Counted from the stretch's first letter, positions 51,854-61,022 are shown. The stretch: 64,000 bases of DNA from Actinomadura oligospora ATCC 43269 (GCF_000518265.1 NZ_KI912410.1:1084981-1148980); one strand, 5' to 3'. Notes: generated by a model not told the origin, from the sequence alone. Made by a program: numbers and translations.

Positions 51854-52447
51854 ATGACGCAAAAGCGGCGTTTGGGGATCATGGGCGGCACGTTCGACCC
51901 GATCCACCACGGCCACCTGGTGGCGGCGAGCGAGGTGGCGCACTTCTTCGCGCTGGACGAGGTGATCTTCGTCCCCACCGGGCTCTCGTCGCACAAGCCC
52001 GACCAGAAGGTCACCCCGGCCGAGGACCGCTACCTGATGGCGGTGATCGCCACCGCGTCCAACCCGCGGTTCTCGGTCAGCCGCATCGACATCGACCGGT
52101 CCGGCCCCACCTACACGGTGGACACCCTCCGCGACATGCACGGCATCCACGGCGACGACAACGAGTTCTTCTTCATCACCGGCGCGGACGCGCTGGCCAA
52201 GATGCTCGACTGGCACGACACCGAGGAGCTGTTCGAGCTCGCCCACTTCGTCGGCGTCACCCGCCCCGGGCACCGGCTCACCGACCCGGGCCTCCCGGAC
52301 GGCCGCGTCAGCCTGGTGGAGGTCCCGGCCCTCGCGATCTCCTCCACCGAGTGCCGCGACCGCGTCCGCGCGGGCGAGCCGATCTGGTACCTCGTCCCGG
52401 ACGGCATCGTCCAGTACATCAACAAACGCAACCTCTACCGCGACTGA
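51854..52447 (+). CDS. nadD: Nicotinate-nucleotide adenylyltransferase
   Basis: Makes deamido-NAD in NAD synthesis. The 197-residue protein has the nucleotidyltransferase motif GGTFDPIHHGHL near the start and ISSTECR near the end. ATG 51854 fits the family. rsfS and a histidine phosphatase follow, as in other actinomycetes. The intergenic region downstream carries a cluster of TGATCA repeats. Confidence 0.96.
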   Translation: MTQKRRLGIMGGTFDPIHHGHLVAASEVAHFFALDEVIFVPTGLSSHKPDQKVTPAEDRYLMAVIATASNPRFSVSRIDIDRSGPTYTVDTLRDMHGIHGDDNEFFFITGADALAKMLDWHDTEELFELAHFVGVTRPGHRLTDPGLPDGRVSLVEVPALAISSTECRDRVRAGEPIWYLVPDGIVQYINKRNLYRD

Positions 52448-52507
52448 TCAGCACCCCACCTGATCAGCACCCGACCTGATCACCCACGTGATCACCCCAC
52501 CTGATCA
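52445..52507. repeat. Cluster of five TGATCA direct repeats
   Basis: TGATCA recurs at 52445, 52461, 52477, 52489 and 52502, in units such as TGATCAGCACCCCACC. Spacing is 16, 16, 12 and 13 bp. The first overlaps the nadD stop. In such GC-rich DNA this density is far above chance. Confidence 0.8.
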
Positions 52508-52707
52508 CCGCCTGACCGCCTCCGCCGCCGGGCCCGCGCCGCCGCGTCCGGAAAAGCGGTGGCGGACGCCCCATACCCTGGAAGGCGAAGACCGTCGCGG
52601 GCCGTCCCGGCCCGTGCGCGGGGATACGACGACACCGGGGGAGCCGGCCACCGCCGTGAGAGGCTGGTGGCGGACACCACCCCCACAGGGAGGATCACGA
52701 GCGCACC

Positions 52708-53118
52708 GTGACCGCATCCGACAGGGCCGCCGAGCTGGTCCGGATCGCCGCCGAGGCGGCGGGCGACAAGCTGGCCGACGAAATCATTGCCTACGACGTG
52801 AGCGAGCAGCTCGTCATCACCGACGCGTTCGTGCTGTGCTCCGCCCCCAACGACCGGCAGGTCCGCTCGATCGTGGACGAGGTGGAGAAGCGCCTGCGCG
52901 AGGAGGCCGGGGCCAAGCCCGTCCGCCGCGAGGGCGAGCGGGAGGGCCGCTGGGTCCTGCTCGACTACGCCGACGTGATCGTGCACGTCCAGCACGAGGA
53001 GGAGCGCGTCTTCTACGCCCTCGAACGGCTGTGGAAGGACTGCCCGACCATCGAGCTCCCCGAGGACGTCAACGCGCACATGGCGCAGCGCGCCCGGTCG
53101 GCGGTCCCCGGTGAGTGA
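52708..53118 (+). CDS. rsfS: Ribosomal silencing factor RsfS (DUF143)
   Basis: Binds L14 and blocks subunit joining in nutrient stress. The 136-residue protein has the family sequence ITDAFVLCSAPNDRQVRSIV and DYADVIVHVQHEEERVFY. GTG 52708 is chosen; the GGGAGG upstream is ~14 nt away, somewhat long. The next gene overlaps its end by 8 nt. Confidence 0.95.
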   Translation: MTASDRAAELVRIAAEAAGDKLADEIIAYDVSEQLVITDAFVLCSAPNDRQVRSIVDEVEKRLREEAGAKPVRREGEREGRWVLLDYADVIVHVQHEEERVFYALERLWKDCPTIELPEDVNAHMAQRARSAVPGE

Positions 53119-53806
53119 CCCCTCCGCCACGGCGAACGCGGGGGAGACGCCGGTCGCGCGCGGTGAGCCGGGACGCCGCCGTCTCGTCCTGTGGCGGCAC
53201 GGGCAGACGTCCTGGAACGTCGAGCGGCGCTTCCAGGGCAAGACCGACGTCCCCCTGGACGAGACGGGCCTCGAGCAGGCGCGCCGGGCGGCCCGGCTGC
53301 TCGCCGCGCTCCAGCCCACCGCGATCGTCTCGTCCACCCTCGTGCGCGCGCGCGACACCGCGCAGAGCCTCGCCGACCTGACCGGCCTGCCGGTCGGCCC
53401 CGACCAGGAGCTGATCGAGCGGGACGGCGGCGAGTGGGAGGGCCTCAGCGACCGGGAGATCGCCGAGCGGTACCCGGAGCAGCGCGTCCGCTGGGAGCCG
53501 CCGGGCGGTGAGACCAGCCCGCAGGTCGCCAAGCGCGTCGGCACCGCCCTGGAGCGGCACGCCGCCGCCCTCGGGCCCGACGGCGTCCTGGTCGTCGCCT
53601 CGCACGGTGCCGCCCTGCGCCTCGGCATCGCGCACATGCTCGGCCTTCCCGAGGAGGTGTGGAACCGTCTCGGTGGCCTCTCCAACTGCTGCTGGTCCGT
53701 CCTCACCGAGATGCGGGACGGCGGCTGGCGGCTCGCCGAGCACAACGCGGGCACCCTGCCGGAGCCCGTCATGAGCGACGACCGCGCCGGCGACGACCGG
53801 GCCTGA
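53111..53806 (+). CDS. Histidine phosphatase family protein (phosphoglycerate-mutase-like)
   Basis: The 231-residue protein has the RHG catalytic motif (LVLWRHGQTSWN, about 28-31), RARDTAQSLADLTG, an acid residue in WEGLSD and the second His in VASHGAALR. It belongs to the branch of cofactor-dependent phosphatases, with substrate unknown. GTG 53111 overlaps rsfS by 8 nt (operon). A short acidic C-terminal tail follows. Confidence 0.94.
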   Translation: MSDPSATANAGETPVARGEPGRRRLVLWRHGQTSWNVERRFQGKTDVPLDETGLEQARRAARLLAALQPTAIVSSTLVRARDTAQSLADLTGLPVGPDQELIERDGGEWEGLSDREIAERYPEQRVRWEPPGGETSPQVAKRVGTALERHAAALGPDGVLVVASHGAALRLGIAHMLGLPEEVWNRLGGLSNCCWSVLTEMRDGGWRLAEHNAGTLPEPVMSDDRAGDDRA

Positions 53807-53828
53807 CCCGGGCCGACCGCCTATTCGA

Positions 53829-53856
53829 TTCGTCTGAACGCCGCCGGTCCTATATG
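53829..53856 (+). promoter_or_regulatory. Promoter of the first tRNA-Ala
   Basis: TTCGTC (53829-53834) and TATATG (53851-53856) with a 16-bp spacer, 42 nt before the tRNA. Confidence 0.5.
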
Positions 53857-53898
53857 CTGGCGGAGCGCTGCGGGGATGTACGTCCATCGCAGTCGCAC

Positions 53899-53971
53899 GG
53901 GGCTATGGCGCAGTTGGTAGCGCGCCTCCATGGCATGGAGGAGGTCTGGGGTTCGAATCCCCATAGCTCCA
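53899..53971 (+). tRNA. tRNA-Ala (anticodon GGC), copy 1
   Basis: 73 nt with complete cloverleaf: acceptor stem GGGGCTA/TAGCTCC including the alanine identity pair G3-U70, anticodon loop ATGGCAT (anticodon GGC), T-loop GGTTCGAATCC. CCA is not encoded. Confidence 0.97.
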
Positions 53972-53978
53972 CAACACC

Positions 53979-54018
53979 GAAAGAGCGGCGAGCCTGAGCT
54001 CGCCGCTCTTTCGCTTTT
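53979..54018 (+). terminator. Terminator after tRNA-Ala copy 1
   Basis: Perfect 15-bp stem (53979-53993 with 53998-54012), loop CTGA, then GCTTTT. Confidence 0.9.
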
Positions 54019-54118
54019 CCGGCCGGGCGCCCAGGCCCGCAGGTGATCAGTTTCAAAACGGACACTCTTGCACTTGAATGGACAGATCACTCCGGCGGTG
54101 GTGGTTTCCTTACCGACC

Positions 54119-54349
54119 ATGGGACGACACCGCAGGGGAGCACGGCGCGAGGTCACCGTCGCCGACCTGATCGACGCGCTGCGCCGGTACCCGGCCGACA
54201 TGGAGGTGCGGCTCGCCACGCAGCCGCGCATGCCCCAGGAGCACACCCTCGGCGCTATCACCGAGGCGGACGGCCTGGTGTGGATCGGCGAAGGCCGCCA
54301 GGAGGGCTACGCCCCCGACCAGGTCGCCGAACGCCTCGGCTGGCGCTGA
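54119..54349 (+). CDS. Small hypothetical protein between two tRNA-Ala genes
   Basis: A 76-residue basic-then-acidic protein, with VTVADLIDALRRYPADMEVRLA and QPRMPQEHTLGAI. This pattern recalls small proteins common on actinobacterial integrated elements. ATG 54119 has no clear ribosome-binding site; TTG 54068 in frame would extend it to 93 residues. Coding is plausible from codon use and family-like look, but function is unknown. Confidence 0.6.
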   Translation: MGRHRRGARREVTVADLIDALRRYPADMEVRLATQPRMPQEHTLGAITEADGLVWIGEGRQEGYAPDQVAERLGWR

Positions 54350-54466
54350 CCCACCCCGGGACGGCCTCCGCCGCCGGGATTCGGGATGGTCCGAACCGGT
54401 TCCGCCATGCACTAAGCTTTTCTCTGCGGGTCGCCACGGAGACACCTCCGGGAAACGGCTTGATGC

Positions 54467-54539
54467 GGGGCTATGGCGCAGTTGGTAGCGCGCCTCCATG
54501 GCATGGAGGAGGTCTGGGGTTCGAATCCCCATAGCTCCA
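54467..54539 (+). tRNA. tRNA-Ala (anticodon GGC), copy 2
   Basis: Identical over all 73 nt to copy 1; the flanks differ beyond a few bases. It has G3-U70 and anticodon GGC. TAAGCT at 54413-54418 may be its -10. Confidence 0.97.
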
Positions 54540-54548
54540 CAGTGAGGA

Positions 54549-54587
54549 CGAGAGGGGCCGGTGGAGACACCGGCCCCTCTCGCGTTT
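54549..54587 (+). terminator. Terminator after tRNA-Ala copy 2
   Basis: Perfect 15-bp stem (54549-54563 with 54568-54582), loop GAGA (54564-54567), followed by CGTTT. Confidence 0.9.
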
Positions 54588-54606
54588 CGTCCAGCGGGAA
54601 GCGCCG

Positions 54607-55704
54607 TCAGTAGCGTAGGACCGCTCCGACGCCCAGCTCGGCCTGCGGCGTGATCGCCGGGATGATCGTGAGATCGCCGTCCGTCGCCGCCACCGCGCGG
54701 ATCAGGGCGGCGTCGGCTCGCTCCTCGGCGGGCTCGGCCACGCCGAGCTCCCGGAGCCGCTCGGGCGTCGCCGCGATCTCGTGCGGACGCGGCCCGACCC
54801 ACAGCCGGGTCGGCGCGGCCGGGTCCTCGTCGAGCAGCAGCGACTCGACGCGTCCGCCGAACGCGGCCTCGGCCGTCGCGGGCAGCCCGGTCACGGCGCG
54901 GCGGCCGGCCGCCAGCTCCCGCTCGAACCGCTCGGCCACCCGCATGATCCGCTCGGCGCGCTTCAGCTCCAGGATCCGCCCGACCTCGGCGTCCATCGCG
55001 GCCCCGTCCGGGCCCCGGTCGGTCTCGACGGTGTGCGTGAGCAGGTTCTCGCCCAGCTCCTCCATCACGGCGGAGCGGGCGTGCGGGTCCCCGGCGAGGA
55101 TGACGAGCTCGGCCCCGTGGCGCCGCGCCACGGCCTCGATCCTGCGTCCGACCTTGCGGGCGTTGGCCTTCCACGCCTCCTCGGCGGCCCGCTGGAAGCG
55201 GGACTGGTTCCAGTCGCCGCCCTTCGGCTTGCGGAGGGGGAAGTCCTCGTCGCCGGGGACGTCGATCGTCCGGGGCGGGGCGTCCGGCGAGGCGTCGGAG
55301 GTCGCGCAGGTGATCGTCCCGCCGCGCCGGTCGACCCTCACGATCAGGTACGGGAACCGCTCGCCCAGCTCGGCCAGTAGCGGCAGGACGTGCGGGAGCG
55401 GGGCGCAGCGGGCGTGCTCGGCGCGCGGCGGACGGTTCATCCGCCGGACGTAGCCGACCTTCCCGCCCGCGGCGAACGCGACCAGCCCCTCGGAGCGGCG
55501 GTCGCGGAGGTCCTCCTCGACGACGGCCTCCAGGGCGCGCAGGTCCCCCTCGGGGGCGCCCTGCGCGGCCAGCTCCCCGCGCCGCGCGCGCCAGCGCAGC
55601 TCGGCGGCCTTGGCCGCGTCCTCGGTGGTGCGGGTCAGGTCCAGGTAGAGGGAGGAGAACGGACCGGACCCGGCGTACAGCGGTTTGAGGAAAGTCAGAT
55701 CCAT
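54607..55704 (-). CDS. Vms1/baeRF-like protein (Rv2629 family)
   Basis: A 365-residue protein resembling mycobacterial Rv2629 and baeRF-type proteins related to eRF1/Vms1. Features are PFSSLYLDLTRTTEDAAKAAEL at the start, GKVGYVRRMNRPPRAEH, FPYLIVRVDRRGGTITC, and an HGAELVILAGDPHARSAV segment. Some relatives hydrolyse peptidyl-tRNA on stalled ribosomes; whether this one does is not established. ATG 55704 is clear. It is divergent from the SARP regulator. Confidence 0.85.
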   Translation of the reverse strand: MDLTFLKPLYAGSGPFSSLYLDLTRTTEDAAKAAELRWRARRGELAAQGAPEGDLRALEAVVEEDLRDRRSEGLVAFAAGGKVGYVRRMNRPPRAEHARCAPLPHVLPLLAELGERFPYLIVRVDRRGGTITCATSDASPDAPPRTIDVPGDEDFPLRKPKGGDWNQSRFQRAAEEAWKANARKVGRRIEAVARRHGAELVILAGDPHARSAVMEELGENLLTHTVETDRGPDGAAMDAEVGRILELKRAERIMRVAERFERELAAGRRAVTGLPATAEAAFGGRVESLLLDEDPAAPTRLWVGPRPHEIAATPERLRELGVAEPAEERADAALIRAVAATDGDLTIIPAITPQAELGVGAVLRY

Positions 55705-55789
55705 GTGCCCGCCCTACCCGCCCCACTCACCTCAAACGTGTTTGCGGGCGCGGACGGTCCGGACTTTCCGGTTGGGGGACAATGCAGGC

Positions 55790-58700
55790 ATGACAGGCGC
55801 GCGCATCGGCATTCTGGGGCCGCTCGAAGCGCGGGACGAGACCGGTCGTCCCGTCGAGGTCAGCGGTCCGCGCCTGCGCGCGCTGCTCGTCCGGCTGGCG
55901 CTGGAGCCGGGCCGCCCGGTGTCCGCGACCCGGCTCCTGGACGACCTGTGGGACGGCGATCCGCCCGGCGGGAACGCCCTGCAGGCCCTGGTCTCGCGGC
56001 TGCGCGCCGCGACGGGCAGGGACCTGGTCGAGCACAGCCCGGCCGGATACCGCCTCGCGCTCGATCCGTCCGCCGTGGACGCCGTCGCCTTCGAACGGGC
56101 CGTCGCCGCCGCGCGGGCGCTGTCCGGACCATCCGACCGGGCCGCTGCGCTTCGCCAAGCCTTGGACATGTGGCGAGGCCCCGCGCTCGCGGACGTCGCG
56201 GACGCCGAGTTCGCGCGCGCACGAGCCGCCCGCCTTGAAGAGCTCCGTCTCACCGCGTCCGAAGACCGCATAGAGGCCGAGCTGACGCTGGGGGAGTCGG
56301 TCTCGCTGCTCCCCGAGCTGGAGGCTCTGACCACCGCGCACCCGCTGCGCGAACGCCTCCGAGGTCTCCTCATGCGCGCGCTGAACGCGGCGGGCCGTCC
56401 GGCCGACGCCCTGCGCGTGTACGAGGAGACGCGCGAGCACCTGGCGGAACATCTCGGCGTCGACCCGGCCCCGGAGCTGGCCGCCCTGCACCTGTCGATC
56501 CTCCGCCGCGACACCGAGACACGACCGTCCGAGCCGATCGGCCCGCCCGCGCACGAGAAGGGCCAGACGAACCTGTCCACCGCCCTCACCAGCTTCGTCG
56601 GGCGGGACGAGGAGGTCCGGCAACTCGGCAAGATGCTCGGCGAGTCCCGGCTCGTCACCCTCACCGGCCCTGGCGGCGCGGGCAAGACGCGGCTGGCGTC
56701 CGAGGCCGCCGCGCCGCTCGTGGACCGGCTGCCCGACGGCGTCTGGTTCGTCCCGCTCGCGCCGATGGCGGCGGACAGCGCCGCCGACGCGGTCGCGCAG
56801 GCCGTCCTCGTCGCCCTGGAAGTCCCCGACCTGCTCTTCCAGGCGGAGGGCCGCACCGCGCCGCTCCCGCTGGACCGCCTCGCCGACCTGCTCGCCACCC
56901 GCCGCACCCTGCTCGTCCTGGACAACTGCGAGCACGTCCTGGACGGCGTCGCGGCCTTCGCCGACCGGGTGCTCGCCTCCGCGCCCGAGGTCCGGATCCT
57001 CGCGACCAGCCGCGAACCGCTCGGCATCACCGGCGAGACCCTCCACCCGGTGCCGTCGCTCGCGCTCCCGCCGACCGGCGCCGACCCCGCGACCGCCCTC
57101 GGGCACGCGGCGACGCGGCTGCTCGCCGACCGGGCCGCCGCCGTCCGGCCCGGCTTCGCCGTGGACGACGCGAACGTCGCCGACCTCGTCGAGATCTGCC
57201 GGGCCCTGGACGGCATCCCGCTCGCGATCGAACTCGCCGCCGCGCGCCTCCGCGCCCTCACACCCGCGCAGGTCGCGGCCCGGCTCGGCGACCGGTTCCG
57301 GCTGCTCACCGGCGGAAGCCGCGCCGCCCTGCCCCGCCACCGCACGCTGCGCGCCGTCGTCGACTGGAGCTGGGACCTGCTCGACGACGCCGAGCGGACC
57401 GTCCTCGCCCGCCTGTCGGTGTTCGCGGGCGGCGCGACCCCCGAGGCCGCCGAGCGCGTCTGCGGGACGGGCCTGTCCGCCGACGTCATCGACGTCGTCG
57501 CGTCCCTGGTGGACAAGTCCCTCGTCATGGCCGACGGCGACGCCGAGCCGCGCTACCGGCTGCTGGAGACCGTCCGCGTGTACGCGCGCGAGCGCCTGGA
57601 CGAGACCGGCGAGACCGGGGCCGTCCGCGCCGCGCACGCCGCCCACTTCCTCCAGGTCGCCGAGGCCGCCGAACCCGAGCTGCGCCGCAGCGAGCAGCTC
57701 GTCTGGGTCGAACGGCTCACCGCCGAGCGCGACAACCACAACGCCGCGTTCCAGACCGTCCTGGACAGCCGGGACGTCACGACCGGCCTGCGCCTGGTCG
57801 CCGCGCTCGTCTGGTACTGGCTGATGCGCGACATGGAGCGCGAGGCGTGCGTGTGGGCCGAGTCGATCACCAAGATCGCCGGGGACGGGCCGCCGCCGGG
57901 CCTCAGCGAGGAGTACGCGATCTGCGCGTTCACCGGGAAGGTCGTCGCGCGGGCCGGACGGGAGGGCCCCGCGCCGGAGCTGTTCGGCGAGACGATCAAC
58001 GAGCTGCTGCGCTTCCTGCCCGAACGTCCGAGGCACCCGATTGCGGTGATCGCCCGGCCGATCTCACGGATGTTCGCCGGCGACGTCGAGGCCACGGCGG
58101 ACGGCTTCCGCGGGCTCGTCGGCCACTCCGACCCGTGGGTCGGCGCCATCGCCGAGACCTTCCTGACCTTCAACGCCCTCCACAACGGCGACCTGGACGC
58201 CGCCTACGTGCGCGCGCAGGAGTCCTACGAGGGATTCCGCGCCCTGGGCGACCGGCTCGGCATGGGGATCACCCTCATCGTCCTGCTGCAGATCTCGCTG
58301 AGCCGGGGTAGACCCGAAGAGGCGATCCGGTACGGCGAGGAGGCCCGCCGGTACTCCGACCAAGGCGTCAACCCCGACCAGGGCTCGGTCGTCCTCATCC
58401 ACCTCGCGGTCGCGCGCGCCGAACTCGGCGACACCGAACGCGCCCACGACGACCTCACCGAGGGCATCCGCGCCGCGCTGCGCATCGGCGAGTACGCCGA
58501 CGCGACGACGGGCTACCTCACGCAGGCCGAGCTCCACCAGCGCGACGGCGACCTCGCGTCCGCGCGAGCCGCCGCCGAACGCGCCCTGGAACTGGTCACC
58601 CCCCGCGTCTCCCGCGGTGACTTCCTGCAGCCGAGGACGCTCACCTACAGCAGGCTGGGCGTCCTCGCGGCCCTGGACGGGGACCTCGATCGCGCGGCCG

Positions 58701-58996
58701 AGTGGCACGCCCGCGCGCTTCAGCACATCGACCCGAAGTCGATGCTGGTCAACCACACGCTGGCCAAGATCGTCGAGGGCGTCGCCGGGCTGTCGCTCGC
58801 CCGTGGCGACCACGAGCGCGCCGCCGAGCTTCTCGGCACGGCCCACGGCGTCGTCGGCTACCACGACCGGCAGAGCCTCGAACGCCGCCGGGTCACGGCC
58901 GCCGTCCTGCCCGTCCTCGGCCAGGACCGTTTCGACGCCGCCTACGCCAGAGGCCGCGAAGCCACCCGCGAGGACGCGCTGGCGCTGACCCCCTGA
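55790..58996 (+). CDS. AfsR/SARP-type regulator with BTAD, STAND ATPase and TPR-like domains
   Basis: The 1068-residue protein has an N-terminal OmpR-type winged helix (GILGPLEARDETGRPVEVSG, about 1-90), a bacterial transcriptional activation domain (about 95-245), an NTPase with P-loop GPGGAGKT (293-300) and VLDNCEHVLDGVAA, and a long helical repeat C-terminus. It is a SARP-class regulator, often controlling secondary metabolism. ATG 55790 has little ribosome-binding sequence; GACAAT at 55777-55782 would make it leaderless. A terminator separates it from the DrrAB-type genes. Confidence 0.93.
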   Translation: MTGARIGILGPLEARDETGRPVEVSGPRLRALLVRLALEPGRPVSATRLLDDLWDGDPPGGNALQALVSRLRAATGRDLVEHSPAGYRLALDPSAVDAVAFERAVAAARALSGPSDRAAALRQALDMWRGPALADVADAEFARARAARLEELRLTASEDRIEAELTLGESVSLLPELEALTTAHPLRERLRGLLMRALNAAGRPADALRVYEETREHLAEHLGVDPAPELAALHLSILRRDTETRPSEPIGPPAHEKGQTNLSTALTSFVGRDEEVRQLGKMLGESRLVTLTGPGGAGKTRLASEAAAPLVDRLPDGVWFVPLAPMAADSAADAVAQAVLVALEVPDLLFQAEGRTAPLPLDRLADLLATRRTLLVLDNCEHVLDGVAAFADRVLASAPEVRILATSREPLGITGETLHPVPSLALPPTGADPATALGHAATRLLADRAAAVRPGFAVDDANVADLVEICRALDGIPLAIELAAARLRALTPAQVAARLGDRFRLLTGGSRAALPRHRTLRAVVDWSWDLLDDAERTVLARLSVFAGGATPEAAERVCGTGLSADVIDVVASLVDKSLVMADGDAEPRYRLLETVRVYARERLDETGETGAVRAAHAAHFLQVAEAAEPELRRSEQLVWVERLTAERDNHNAAFQTVLDSRDVTTGLRLVAALVWYWLMRDMEREACVWAESITKIAGDGPPPGLSEEYAICAFTGKVVARAGREGPAPELFGETINELLRFLPERPRHPIAVIARPISRMFAGDVEATADGFRGLVGHSDPWVGAIAETFLTFNALHNGDLDAAYVRAQESYEGFRALGDRLGMGITLIVLLQISLSRGRPEEAIRYGEEARRYSDQGVNPDQGSVVLIHLAVARAELGDTERAHDDLTEGIRAALRIGEYADATTGYLTQAELHQRDGDLASARAAAERALELVTPRVSRGDFLQPRTLTYSRLGVLAALDGDLDRAAEWHARALQHIDPKSMLVNHTLAKIVEGVAGLSLARGDHERAAELLGTAHGVVGYHDRQSLERRRVTAAVLPVLGQDRFDAAYARGREATREDALALTP

Positions 58997-59012
58997 TCGG
59001 TCGCACGGCAAA

Positions 59013-59052
59013 ACAGATGACCGCCGACAGCTGCCTGTCGGCGGTCATCTGT
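59013..59052. terminator. Bidirectional terminator between the SARP and ABC permease genes
   Basis: Perfect 18-bp stem (59013-59030 with 59035-59052), loop CTGC. The A-run before it serves as a T-run for the minus strand. Confidence 0.93.
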
Positions 59053-59064
59053 CGACGTCGGCCG

Positions 59065-59886
59065 TCAGGCCCGCCGCTTGTACATGACCATCGCGATCGG
59101 GAACGTCACGGTGACGATCCCGATCGCCCACGCCAGCGTGAACCAGACGTGGTTCCCCACCGGACCGCCCACCAGCAGGGCACGCAGCGAGTCCGTCAGG
59201 TGCGACACCGGGTTCACCTTCGTCCACGCCTCGAGCCAGCCCGGCATCGTGCTCGTGTCCGCCACGAACACGCTGCTCCCGAACGTCAGTGGCATGACGA
59301 AGAGGAACGCCAGCCCCTGGACGGTCTCCGGCGACGGCGCCAGCAGCCCGACCATCACCGAGATCCACGAGAACGCCAGGTAGAACACGTACACCAGCCC
59401 GAACCCCGCCAGCACCCGCAGCGGATCGGAGCCGAACCGGAACCCCATCGCGGTGCCCGCGGCCGTCAGGATGACCATCACCGTGAGAAACCGGACCGTG
59501 TCGCCGAGGACGGTCCCGACCAGCGGCGCGGACCGCGCGATCGGCAGGCTCCGGAAGCGGTCGAACACGCCCTTCCGCAGGTCCTCGTTCAGCGCCGTGC
59601 CCAGCCCCATCGTCGAGAACATCGCCATCTGCGCCACCAGCCCCGGCAGCAGTTGCTGCAGGTAGGCGTGCGTGTTCCCGGCGACCGCGCCGCCGAACAC
59701 GTACAGGAACAGCGTCAGGAACACCAGCGGCATCAGCGTGACGTCGAGCAGCTTCTCCGGCGAGTGCCGCAACTGCGCGATGTTCCGCCACGCCAACGTC
59801 AGGCTGTGCCGGACGGTCCTGCGCGCGCTGATCCGCGTGGGCGGCAACACGTCCGCCACCGTGCCCGCCATCGTCGTTGTGGTCAT
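59065..59886 (-). CDS. DrrB-type ABC-2 transporter permease
   Basis: A 273-residue membrane protein with about six helices and a DrrB-like profile (LRHSPEKLLDVTLMPLVFLTLF; LNEDLRKGVFDRFRSLPIARS; NPVSHLTDSLRALL). It would form an exporter with the ATPase encoded just upstream. Its ATG overlaps the ATPase stop by 4 nt. The substrate could be an antibiotic or lipid but is unknown. Confidence 0.93.
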   Translation of the reverse strand: MTTTTMAGTVADVLPPTRISARRTVRHSLTLAWRNIAQLRHSPEKLLDVTLMPLVFLTLFLYVFGGAVAGNTHAYLQQLLPGLVAQMAMFSTMGLGTALNEDLRKGVFDRFRSLPIARSAPLVGTVLGDTVRFLTVMVILTAAGTAMGFRFGSDPLRVLAGFGLVYVFYLAFSWISVMVGLLAPSPETVQGLAFLFVMPLTFGSSVFVADTSTMPGWLEAWTKVNPVSHLTDSLRALLVGGPVGNHVWFTLAWAIGIVTVTFPIAMVMYKRRA

Positions 59887-60878
59887 CGAACGCTCCCCTC
59901 GAGCTGCTGCTGCGCGGCGGCGGCCTCAGACGCCGTCTGTGTGGACGTCGTGTGCCCGGTCAGGCTGAGGAACACCTCGTCCAGGCTCGGCAGCCGCAGG
60001 GCCACCTCAGCCGCCACGAGGTCCGTCTCGTCCAGCCGCTGGACCACCGCCCGCAGGACTCCCGGATCCGTCACCGGGGCGGTCACCAGGCCCGTCTCCG
60101 CGCGCACGTCCGGCCGCTCACCCGTCAGCTCCGCCACGATCGCCGCGAGCTGCTCGGTCCGGAACACCTCCGACGCCCGGACGACGAGCGTCTGCCGCCC
60201 CGCGCGCGCCTTCAGCTGCGCCGGAGTGCCGTCCGCGATGACCCGCCCGTGGTCGAACACCGCGATCCGGTCCGCGAGCGCGTCCGCCTCCTCCAGGTAC
60301 TGCGTGGTCAGCAGCACGGTCGCGCCGTCCCTGACCAGCTCCTGGATGGTCTCCCAGACCTCCCCGCGCGCCCGCGGGTCCAGCCCCGTCGTCGGCTCGT
60401 CCAGGAACACCACCCGGGGACGGTTGATCATGCTCGCCGCGATGTCCAGCCGCCGCCGCATCCCGCCCGAGAACGTCTTGACGGCCCGGTTCGCCGCGTC
60501 GCTGAGCCGGAACCGCTCCAGCAGCCCCGCCGCCCGCGCCCGCGCCTCCGCCCGGGGCAGGTCCAGCAGCCGTCCGATCATGACCAGGTTCTCCCGGCCG
60601 GTCAGCTCCTCGTCCAGAGACGCGTACTGCCCGGTCAGCCCGATCAGCGCCCGCACCCGCGTCGCCTCCCGGACGACGTCGAAGCCGCAGATCTCCGCGC
60701 GCCCCTCGTCCGGACGCAGCAGTGTCGCGAGCATCCGCACCGCCGTCGTCTTGCCCGCACCGTTAGGTCCGAGGACCCCCAGTACCGTCCCCTGCGCAAC
60801 CTCCAGGTCCACGCCGTCCAGTGCCTGCGTCTCACCGAACCGCTTGCGCAGCCCCTCGGCCCTAATGACTTGACCCAC
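59883..60878 (-). CDS. DrrA-type ABC transporter ATP-binding protein
   Basis: A 331-residue ATPase: Walker A GPNGAGKT (about 38-45), signature FSGGMRRRLDIA, Walker B RVVFLDEPTTGLDP, and the extended C-terminal domain typical of daunorubicin-resistance-type exporters. GTG 60878 has GGAGG 7 nt upstream. It is the first gene of a two-gene operon. Divergent from the DUF6882-like gene. Confidence 0.94.
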   Translation of the reverse strand: MGQVIRAEGLRKRFGETQALDGVDLEVAQGTVLGVLGPNGAGKTTAVRMLATLLRPDEGRAEICGFDVVREATRVRALIGLTGQYASLDEELTGRENLVMIGRLLDLPRAEARARAAGLLERFRLSDAANRAVKTFSGGMRRRLDIAASMINRPRVVFLDEPTTGLDPRARGEVWETIQELVRDGATVLLTTQYLEEADALADRIAVFDHGRVIADGTPAQLKARAGRQTLVVRASEVFRTEQLAAIVAELTGERPDVRAETGLVTAPVTDPGVLRAVVQRLDETDLVAAEVALRLPSLDEVFLSLTGHTTSTQTASEAAAAQQQLEGSVR

Positions 60879-61022
60879 CCTTGGCCTCCCGTGGTCTATG
60901 TCGGCGGCTCACGTATCCGCCATCCATCACGTGGACGCCCTACGAGCTCCGCCCACGTCCTCCACAGTCGGCCCCACGACTGACGCGCCACCGACATCGC
61001 CCCGGTCCCGGCTGACGTCCCA

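Noticed and set aside
53899..54539. Integrative element with att sites in tRNA-Ala
   Set aside because: Only ~500 bp between the tRNA copies, with no integrase, excisionase or second att core beyond the full tRNA; kept only as a duplication finding.
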